This document shows positions 7,182 to 12,869 of a DNA stretch of 12,869 bases, in pieces. Made by a program: the position numbers and the translations under genes. The notes beneath the pieces are model-generated. The model made no database searches. It saw nothing but the letters and a program-made list of their open reading frames with translations, and was not told the DNA's origin. The first letter of the stretch is position 1; the number at the start of each line of letters is the position of its first letter. Source of the stretch: Bacteroidales bacterium (lineage in GTDB: Bacteria; Bacteroidota; Bacteroidia; Bacteroidales; P3); assembly GCA_017507285.1 (NCBI GenBank), contig JAFWBF010000152.1, forward strand, positions 1-12,869, in the 5' to 3' direction.

Positions 7182-8507
7182 TTATTGTTTATTTTTTGTT
7201 TCATTTATTTTTTTTGCTTCGTATCCCGATATGCGTTTTCCTTTGTAGAAAGGTACAATAAAGGCGTCTTTAAATCCTTTTTCTTTTAGCTCTTTGGCTA
7301 TTTCTTGCGCTTTTTCCACGTTCACTTCGTTGCCCTTGGTATATCGTATTGTTCCATCTTGAGTATAAAAGTTATAATCTGTAACGCCTTTAAATGCCGG
7401 GTCATTTTCGGGAAGTTTAGATTTAACCACAAGAAATTGGACTCGGTATTCGATTCTTTCGTCATCGTTTTCGGCTGATGTTTGTGTTTTTGTATCAGCC
7501 GATGATTTTTGATCGTTAGAATTGTTGTTTTTTGTGGTTTCTGCATTTGAATTGTTGTTTTTTATCGAATCAATAACAGTAACTTTCACTTCGAGCGTTT
7601 TTTGTGTATTGGATTTTTCTTCTACCGTGGTTGTTTCGGCTTTTGGTTGTGTTTTGTTTGTTTCAGTAGCTGTTATTGACGATTTTTTTTGTCGTCTGGG
7701 AGCAGGTATTTCTACTAGCGGGCTGTTCTCCTCGAAAGCTTTGTATTGAGCAAATGCCGAAGCAATACAATAAACATATTCATTTTGACCCTCTTCGCTA
7801 AGCATGTATTCTTCTTCTTTGGCGTTGCTTATAAAGCCTATTTCGGTAAGTACTGCCGGCATAGATGTTTTGTATAGAACAAACAACTCGCCTTGCTTTA
7901 CACCGCGATCTATGGTCTTGATACGTGATTTGTATTGTTTTTGTATGTACTCGGCAAAGTTTAGACTCTTTTCCAAAAAAGCGTTCTGATATAGTGTAAA
8001 CATTATGTAGCTTTCAGGCGCGTTAGGGTCAAAACCTTGGTATTCCGAATTGTTCTTATAGTCCGCTTCCAATAATATATCTGCATTTTCGGTGCGAGCA
8101 ACTTCCATGTTGGCTTTGCTAGTAGATAGCCCCATTACAAAGGTTTCGGTTCCCGATGGTTCGTGCTTCTTATGGGAGTTTGCATGTATGGATATAAACA
8201 AGTCAGCCTTGGCTCTGTTGGCCATTTGTGCACGTTCTGCCAAGTCGATATCAACATCTGTTGTACGTGTATATAGCACCTTAACATCCTTGAAGTTTGC
8301 TTTGATTGTTTCGCCCAATTTTAGTGCAATGGATAGTGTGATATCTTTTTCTTTCGATTTTTTTCCTATCGCACCAGGTTTTTTACCACCATGTCCGGGG
8401 TCTATCATCACAGTTTTTACTTTTCCAAGCTCTCTTTTTTGAGAAAAAACACTTCCATTTACTAGAAAAAGTGCAATAATTGTCAATAATAATCGTTTCA
8501 TATTCAA
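7182..8507 (-). CDS. N-acetylmuramoyl-L-alanine amidase with C-terminal SPOR-like domain
   Basis: A 441-residue secreted zinc amidase (Amidase_3 fold) that cuts the bond between MurNAc and the stem peptide of peptidoglycan. The signal peptide spans 1-22 (KRLLLTIIALFLVNGSVFS, then QKR). Zinc ligands are inferred as His39 in DPGHGG, Glu53 in SKEKDITL and His108 in SIHAN; the catalytic Glu is Glu222 in TEIGFISN. The catalytic domain covers about 30-257. A linker at about 262-350 is low-complexity, with Lys, Thr, Asn and Ser and two copies of KNNNSN. Residues about 353-421 (YRVQFLVVKSK to AFIVPFYKGK) resemble a divergent SPOR domain, which in other proteins binds denuded glycan at division sites. 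It is the first gene of the minus-strand operon, with a promoter at 8568-8600. Confidence 0.92.
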   Translation of the reverse strand: MNMKRLLLTIIALFLVNGSVFSQKRELGKVKTVMIDPGHGGKKPGAIGKKSKEKDITLSIALKLGETIKANFKDVKVLYTRTTDVDIDLAERAQMANRAKADLFISIHANSHKKHEPSGTETFVMGLSTSKANMEVARTENADILLEADYKNNSEYQGFDPNAPESYIMFTLYQNAFLEKSLNFAEYIQKQYKSRIKTIDRGVKQGELFVLYKTSMPAVLTEIGFISNAKEEEYMLSEEGQNEYVYCIASAFAQYKAFEENSPLVEIPAPRRQKKSSITATETNKTQPKAETTTVEEKSNTQKTLEVKVTVIDSIKNNNSNAETTKNNNSNDQKSSADTKTQTSAENDDERIEYRVQFLVVKSKLPENDPAFKGVTDYNFYTQDGTIRYTKGNEVNVEKAQEIAKELKEKGFKDAFIVPFYKGKRISGYEAKKINETKNKQ

Positions 8508-8567
8508 TAAAATATATTTTTTATTTAGAAAATTGCTATAATAATGCTATTTTTGCAATTTCAAATG

Positions 8568-8600
8568 CAAAGATACGGTTTAATTTTTATATTTTGCAAA
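8568..8600 (-). promoter_or_regulatory. Promoter of the amidase-MCE-ATPase operon
   Basis: On the minus strand TTTG (8600 to 8597) is followed after 21 bases by TATCTTTG (8575 to 8568), an exact fit to TAnnTTTG. The expected leader is about 55 bases. The region is shared with lptD on the other strand. An imperfect palindrome at 8552-8571 (TTTGCA on the left, TGCAAA on the right) overlaps the -7 box. For lptD itself, TTTG at 8552-8555 is followed after 18 bases by the poor box TACGGTTT; I do not call that as a separate site. Confidence 0.7.
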
Positions 8601-8608
8601 TCAGACAA

Positions 8609-11374
8609 TTGATAAAATACATATTGCCCCCAAATGCCCTCTTTATTGTGGTGTTGATGCTGATACCGGATTTCCTATCGGCAAAGCTATCTTATTGTAT
8701 ATCAGATATTCATTTTGAACGGCAAGATACAGTGAAAGCCATAAAAAGTTTTCAACAAAATACCCGTTTACAAATTGTTTCTGATTCATTGAAACTGAAC
8801 AATACTGTAAAAATAAATATTGATGATACTATTTTCAAAAAAAATATTGTTGTAAGGGATTCGTTGAAACATACTAGTGATACTACATTGGCAGTTGCCG
8901 ATTCGTTGAAGGAAATTCCATTGTCGAAAAATGCCATCACTGAAATAATAAAGTATAAAGCGCAAGATTCTATTGCCATGGAGCCTGGTAGCAAGATGGC
9001 ATTTATTCATAAAAAAGGTTCTATTGACTATTTGGATTTGAATTTGAAAGCCGATGATATATCAGTTGATTTCGATAAGCAGATACTATATGCCCAAGGT
9101 GCTCCCGATTCGGCTGGAAAGATAAAAGGCAAACCAATATTCAAGCAAGGCGAAACAGAGTATAACGCCAACAAGATAACCTATAATATCAATACACAAA
9201 AAGGTATTATTAATGGCGTGATTACGCAAGAGGGCGATGGTTTTTTGCATGGCGATAAGGTAAAGAAACTTAATGATTCGGTTATGTGTTTGAATAGTGG
9301 AATGTTTACCACTTGCAATCATGCAGAACCTCATTTTGCCATAAAGTTTACAAAGTCGAAATTGCTTACTAATGATAAGATAGTTACCGGCCCCGCTTAT
9401 CTGAGTATAAGTGATGTGCCTACGCCGTTGGTGTTGCCTTTTGCATTCTTTCCGTTTACAAAAGGTAGAAGTTCAGGGGTGATAATCCCATCGTATGGTT
9501 GGGCAAACAATAGAGGATTTTATTTACGGGGAGGTGGATACTATTTTGCCATTAATGATTATTTTGACTTGCTATTGGCCGGAGATATTTATACCAACCT
9601 TAGTTGGGCCATCAATCCAAAAACAAATTATTATAAGCGCTATAAATACAAAGGAGCATTGGATTTGAGATACGAAAAAACCAAGTTAGGACTGAAAGGA
9701 ACAGATTCGTACAGCGAATTTGGTGACTTTAAATTGGCCTGGACTCATCAACAAGATCCTAAAGCAAACCCCAATAGCAGATTTTCGGCAAACGTGAATT
9801 TGGTAAGTAGAAATTATTCTAAGTGGACATCTAACACCAATGATTATTTCAATAGTACAACCAATTCTAGTATTGCTTATTCCACAACTTTGGGCAACTA
9901 TTTCAACCTTTCGGCCAATTTGGGCGAATCGTATAATATAAACACAAGGGTTGTAGAATTGAAACTACCTTCTGTTTCATTAAGCTCCTCGCAGTTTTAT
10001 CCTTTTCGTCGCAAAAATCCGAAAGGAAGCTACAAGTGGTACGAAAATATCAGCGTTTCGTATGTAATGAATGCTTCGAACAATATTACTACTTTCGACT
10101 CGCTTTTGCTAAAACCCGATTTGTTTAAGGCAATGAAAAACGGAATATCTCATAGTGTTCCCATTTCAAGTTCTGTGAAAGTCTTGAAATACCTAAATTG
10201 GACAAACAAGATTAACTACAACGAACGTTGGCATTGGACTACGATACGCAAAGGGTTGGACCCTATTACAAACATGCCAATGATAATAGATACTATAAAT
10301 GGTTTTAAATCAAATAGGGATGTAACTTTCAATTCGTCGTTGAATACACGTTTGTATGGTATGTTCAACTTCAAGAAAGGTTTTGTAAAAGCTATACGTC
10401 ATGTGATTAAACCTTCAGTGTCATTCAACTATCGTCCCGATTTTGGTAATCCGGCCTTTGGTTTTTGGCAAAGCTATACCGATACTTTAGGAATGGAACA
10501 TAAATATTCCATATTCGAGCAAAGTTTGTATGGCGGACCATCATACGGAAAAACAGGAAATATAGGATTCACTCTGAGCAACAATTTGGAAATGAAAGTG
10601 GCCTCGGAAAAAGATACCGTCAGTGGGGTGAAAAAGATAGTGCTGATAGAGGATTTGACTGTAGGAATGTCGTATGATATGGCAAAAGATTCCTTGAATT
10701 GGTCGTCGCTTACCATAACGGGGCGTACCACGTTGTTCAAAAGTTTGGTTATAAATTACAGCGGCTATTTTATTCCATACGCTTTGGACGAACAGGGCAA
10801 TATGACCAACGTTTTTCTTTGGGAAAAAGAAAAAAAACTTTTCAAACGCAAAAATTCCCAATGGAATATGCAGTTGAATTGGACGTTGAATCCAAACATG
10901 TTCAAAGATGAAAGCACCGACAAAACGCCGACAAATACTATACCTACCAACGAAATACTACAAAGTCCGTTCAATAATCCAAATCAGATGATTGGCAATG
11001 TGGTAGATTTTTCTGTACCATGGAATCTGTCCATAGCATATACCCTTAGTTTCATAAGTCAATACTATGCCAATCTGATGAACTACGAATCTGATGTGGT
11101 TCAAACCATTTCACTACGAGGCGACTTGAATTTGACCAAAAATTGGAAGATTGCTTTTACAACAGGTTACGACTTCGAAGCAAAAAAAATGTCCTATACA
11201 TCCATTGATATTTATCGAGACCTGCACTGTTGGGAAATGAGATTCAATTGGGTTCCGTTTGGATATTACAAGAGTTGGAATTTTACCATCAATGTAAAAG
11301 CAGGAATGTTGCAGGATTTGAAATATAATATGAGAAACAGCTATCAAGATAATCAAAATTATATTTTGGAATAA
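8609..11374 (+). CDS. lptD: LPS-assembly outer membrane protein LptD
   Basis: A roughly 921-residue outer membrane protein that would insert lipopolysaccharide into the outer leaflet. After the signal peptide comes a segment with repeated DSLK motifs. The OstA-like periplasmic domain is at about 137-230, with DISVDFDKQILYAQG and YNANKITYN. Two cysteines near 227 and 236 lie in MCLNSGMFTTCNHAEPHF. The start of the barrel is marked by PFAFFPFTKGRSSGVIIPSYG near 277-297. The rest alternates aromatic beta strands to the end. No good ATG exists: the frame is open from ATG 8480, but that lies within the amidase gene and upstream of the divergent promoter region. TTG at 8609 gives IKYILPPNALFIVVLMLIPDFLSA, a proper signal peptide. 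ATG 8657 would cut it in half. Divergent pairing with amidase and MCE genes is familiar in Bacteroidota. Confidence 0.87.
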   Translation: MIKYILPPNALFIVVLMLIPDFLSAKLSYCISDIHFERQDTVKAIKSFQQNTRLQIVSDSLKLNNTVKINIDDTIFKKNIVVRDSLKHTSDTTLAVADSLKEIPLSKNAITEIIKYKAQDSIAMEPGSKMAFIHKKGSIDYLDLNLKADDISVDFDKQILYAQGAPDSAGKIKGKPIFKQGETEYNANKITYNINTQKGIINGVITQEGDGFLHGDKVKKLNDSVMCLNSGMFTTCNHAEPHFAIKFTKSKLLTNDKIVTGPAYLSISDVPTPLVLPFAFFPFTKGRSSGVIIPSYGWANNRGFYLRGGGYYFAINDYFDLLLAGDIYTNLSWAINPKTNYYKRYKYKGALDLRYEKTKLGLKGTDSYSEFGDFKLAWTHQQDPKANPNSRFSANVNLVSRNYSKWTSNTNDYFNSTTNSSIAYSTTLGNYFNLSANLGESYNINTRVVELKLPSVSLSSSQFYPFRRKNPKGSYKWYENISVSYVMNASNNITTFDSLLLKPDLFKAMKNGISHSVPISSSVKVLKYLNWTNKINYNERWHWTTIRKGLDPITNMPMIIDTINGFKSNRDVTFNSSLNTRLYGMFNFKKGFVKAIRHVIKPSVSFNYRPDFGNPAFGFWQSYTDTLGMEHKYSIFEQSLYGGPSYGKTGNIGFTLSNNLEMKVASEKDTVSGVKKIVLIEDLTVGMSYDMAKDSLNWSSLTITGRTTLFKSLVINYSGYFIPYALDEQGNMTNVFLWEKEKKLFKRKNSQWNMQLNWTLNPNMFKDESTDKTPTNTIPTNEILQSPFNNPNQMIGNVVDFSVPWNLSIAYTLSFISQYYANLMNYESDVVQTISLRGDLNLTKNWKIAFTTGYDFEAKKMSYTSIDIYRDLHCWEMRFNWVPFGYYKSWNFTINVKAGMLQDLKYNMRNSYQDNQNYILE

Positions 11375-11376
11375 CA

Positions 11377-11706
11377 ATGACAATAGAAGAAGCTCAAATA
11401 AAGGTAGATGATTGGATAAAGGAATATGGAGTTCGCTATTTCGACGAGATGACAAACATGGCATTGCTTGTAGAGGAAGTAGGCGAAGTGGCAAGAATAA
11501 TGGCACGAACATACGGCGAACAATCGGCCAAGGCAACAGATATGTCCCAAAACCTGTCGGAAGAACTAGCCGATGTAATGTGGGTGTTGATGTGCATTGC
11601 CAATCAAACAGGAATAAATCTGACGAAAGCATTCGAGTACACGATAGAGAAGAAAACTCAAAGAGATAATAAAAGACATTTAGATAATCCAAAATTGAGA
11701 AAATAA
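11377..11706 (+). CDS. MazG-like nucleotide pyrophosphohydrolase
   Basis: A 109-residue all-alpha NTP pyrophosphatase of the MazG-like superfamily, which hydrolyses non-canonical or excess nucleoside triphosphates to monophosphate and pyrophosphate. The magnesium-binding motif is visible as EExxE at 33-37 (EEVGE) and ELADV at 63-67 with Glu63 and Asp66, the usual ExxE...ExxD pattern. The length fits the single-domain class rather than the two-domain MazG of E. coli. The exact substrate cannot be read from sequence. The ATG lies two bases after the lptD stop (TAACAATG), so translation is likely coupled with lptD. Confidence 0.88.
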   Translation: MTIEEAQIKVDDWIKEYGVRYFDEMTNMALLVEEVGEVARIMARTYGEQSAKATDMSQNLSEELADVMWVLMCIANQTGINLTKAFEYTIEKKTQRDNKRHLDNPKLRK

Positions 11707-11730
11707 GCGCAACACTAAAACTAAATTTTC

Positions 11731-12041
11731 ATGGAAAATTATATTTCAGTATCAGAGAAGTGGCCGAGATGTTGGGCGTATCGCAATCGCTGTTGAGATT
11801 TTGGGAGACAGAATTTGACTGCATAAAACCTCACAAAAACAAAAAAGGAAACCGTAGCTATACAGAGCAAGATATCGAAGTGCTGAGAAATATATACTAC
11901 TACACCAAAGAATGTGGTTTTACACTAGATGGAGCCAAAGAACAGCTAAAGAAAAAGAATACAGTGAACGAAAAAACGCAAGCAATAGACACGCTGTTGA
12001 ACATCAGAAAATTTTTGGTAGAACTGAAAGACGAGTTGTAA
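11731..12041 (+). CDS. MerR-family transcriptional regulator, apparent 1-base deletion after the start
   Basis: A small MerR-like regulator with the winged-helix DNA-binding domain and a short helical tail. EVAEMLGVSQSLLRFWE is the recognition helix region, followed by KPHKNKKGNRSYTEQDIEVL (wing) and a dimer helix ending NIRKFLVELKDEL. Bacteroidota relatives begin ME(K)LY(Y/F)SI(G/R)EVAEM. Here that N-terminus, KLYFSIREVAEM, is present in the MerR frame, but the ATG at 11731 is in another frame. One extra A in the run 11735-11738 would give MEKLYFSIREVAEM and a 103-residue protein. As written, only a GTG at 11760 could start a 93-residue form lacking the first strand and helix start. So either the base is missing by error or the gene is damaged. 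It follows the MazG-like gene by 24 bases. Confidence 0.8.
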
Positions 12042-12097
12042 CTAACGTCTCAATTGCAGGCAATCCCATTGTTTTTTATGACTCGAAAGGAGGGAGA

Positions 12098-12128
12098 GGC
12101 TATACCCACACTAGAGGCAGGTATAGCC
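12098..12128. repeat. Perfect 9-base inverted repeat, possible terminator
   Basis: GGCTATACC at 12098-12106 and GGTATAGCC at 12120-12128 form a perfect stem with a 13-base loop, 57 bases after the MerR gene stop. No T run follows on the plus strand, so it is not a standard intrinsic terminator; it may still end or stabilise the lptD-operon transcript. It lies outside the MITE-like element, which begins 12 bases later. Confidence 0.5.
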
Positions 12129-12139
12129 GAGAGATTTAA

Positions 12140-12333
12140 GGCAATTTCTAAAAATTGCTTTGTAGGTGATTTGTGGAATTTTCTTAGGAAGATTTCTACT
12201 TTCTTTTGATTGAGTGTAGCGGGCTACATGATTGAAAAAGAAATAGAAAGATTTCAAGAAAAAACGCAAAGCACGCAAAAGTTCTTTTATTTTTTAATAG
12301 TGTTCATAGAACGTGGAATTTTTAGAAGTTGCC
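12140..12333 (+). mobile_element. MITE-like element, copy B
   Basis: A 194-base non-coding element between the convergent MerR and DUF3987 genes. The left end starts GGCAATTTCTAAAAATT and the right end read backwards starts GGCAACTTCTAAAAATT. Counting the TTAA on each side (12136-12139, 12334-12337), 21 of 23 bases match between ends. TTAA may be a 4-base target duplication, though being its own complement it could equally be part of the inverted repeat. The left end also folds on itself. A further hairpin, GTAGC-GG-GCTAC, lies at about 12217-12228. It shares both ends and inner blocks with copy A. No transposase or convincing reading frame is present, so movement would depend on an enzyme supplied elsewhere. 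Confidence 0.8.
12141..12158. repeat. Terminal hairpin of MITE-like copy B
   Basis: GCAATTT and AAATTGC form the same 7-base stem seen in copy A, with loop CTAA instead of the ACAG/CTGT loop of copy A. The stem is conserved while the loop differs. Confidence 0.6.
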
Positions 12334-12347
12334 TTAATAAGTTCTTT

Positions 12348-12869
12348 TTATTTAGTTGGATTTTGACAACCGTAAGCCTTCTGATATCTTCCATCGCTTA
12401 GAGCAATGATGCGATTGCAATTCAGCCATTTCGATATAATAGAGCGTGCAGGCGATTTCAAGAAAAGTTTTTCAGAGCATACCTTTATGTCTTCACGTGA
12501 AAATACTTCGGGTAACGACTCGTAAAGGCCTGTCTTTCTGATTATTTTAAACATGTTCTTTTGTTGCATGTTGAGGGTTTCGATGGTATCGCCAAAAACG
12601 CTAAGAGTAGAATGCAGGATATAATAGGCCGCAAAACGAAATATTTTCTTTACATTATCTTCAATTTGATACATAGGTAGTTGTTCGGTTTCGTCAAGCA
12701 ATTTATTTTCGATAGTATACATGTTGTAGCATATTGCAGCAATGCGATATGCCGAAACCGATGAACGTTTACGATAAGTATCTACAGCCTCCGATTGGGT
12801 TTCTACAGCCAAATTGGCCATTTCATTCTGAAAACGTTCTACTTCGCCATTCAAAAAACTAATATCCAC
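12348..12869 (-). CDS. C-terminal part of a DUF3987 (primase/helicase-like) protein, partial
   Basis: The last 173 codons of a larger protein whose beginning lies beyond the right edge; the GTG at the edge is probably an internal valine. I recognise it by resemblance to the tail of Bacteroidota DUF3987 proteins: FLNGEVERFQNEMA, a helical SAYRIAAICYNMY segment, then YILHSTLSVFGD, and a small winged-helix-like end with LPEVFSREDIKVCSEKL followed by SIISKWLNCNRIIALSDGRYQKA. Such proteins often carry an N-terminal VirE or primase domain and are frequent in genomic islands and integrative elements, although their role is poorly known. The gene points left and ends ten bases before the flanking TTAA of MITE copy B. 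Confidence 0.6.
   Translation of the reverse strand: MDISFLNGEVERFQNEMANLAVETQSEAVDTYRKRSSVSAYRIAAICYNMYTIENKLLDETEQLPMYQIEDNVKKIFRFAAYYILHSTLSVFGDTIETLNMQQKNMFKIIRKTGLYESLPEVFSREDIKVCSEKLFLKSPARSIISKWLNCNRIIALSDGRYQKAYGCQNPTK

Noticed and set aside
12059..12077. CAAT-CCC-ATTG hairpin followed by six Ts after the MerR gene
   Set aside because: A four-base AT-containing stem is too weak to call a terminator despite the T run; the 9-base stem at 12098-12128 is stronger.
12210..12401. 63-codon plus-strand reading frame in element B
   Set aside because: It crosses the element end and runs antisense into the DUF3987 gene; nothing similar is kept in copy A.

Overview
The window looks like chromosomal DNA of an AT-rich member of the Bacteroidota, probably order Bacteroidales. 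Evidence: promoters of the Bacteroides type (TTTG, about 20 bases, TAnnTTTG), a Bacteroidota-type LptD, a stand-alone MnmD, a GldA-type ATPase, a lipoprotein with FN3-like repeats and a Fib_succ_major domain, and the tail of a DUF3987 primase-like protein. No tRNA, rRNA, CRISPR array or transposase gene was seen.

Layout. 1-97 is the possible tail of an unknown gene. 165-196 is a strong promoter for a monocistronic surface lipoprotein gene (243-1775), which ends at a long, probably two-way terminator (1788-1833). From 8507 down to 1897 the minus strand carries six tightly packed genes: N-acetylmuramoyl-L-alanine amidase, an MCE/MlaD protein, a GldA-type ABC ATPase, a lipoprotein, a polyprenyl-phosphate sugar-1-phosphate transferase, and the tRNA methyltransferase MnmD. 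On the plus strand, divergent from the amidase, lie lptD (8609-11374), a MazG-like pyrophosphohydrolase and a MerR-type regulator. The right edge holds the C-terminal part of a DUF3987 protein on the minus strand.

Most genes serve the cell envelope: peptidoglycan cleavage (amidase), lipid trafficking (MCE protein), LPS assembly (LptD), lipid-linked glycan initiation (sugar transferase) and two surface lipoproteins. The amidase and lptD share a 101-base divergent control region.

The most notable find is a pair of related non-coding elements, 5016-5257 and 12140-12333, in opposite orientations. They share both ends, an internal terminal hairpin and inner blocks. The better preserved copy has terminal inverted repeats matching at 21 of 23 bases, including flanking TTAA. 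They look like a MITE family. One copy sits between the ATPase gene and the lipoprotein gene and probably interrupted a formerly continuous operon; the other sits between the MerR gene and the DUF3987 gene. A second notable point is that the MerR gene is one A short in an A run right after its ATG, so its normal N-terminus is out of frame.
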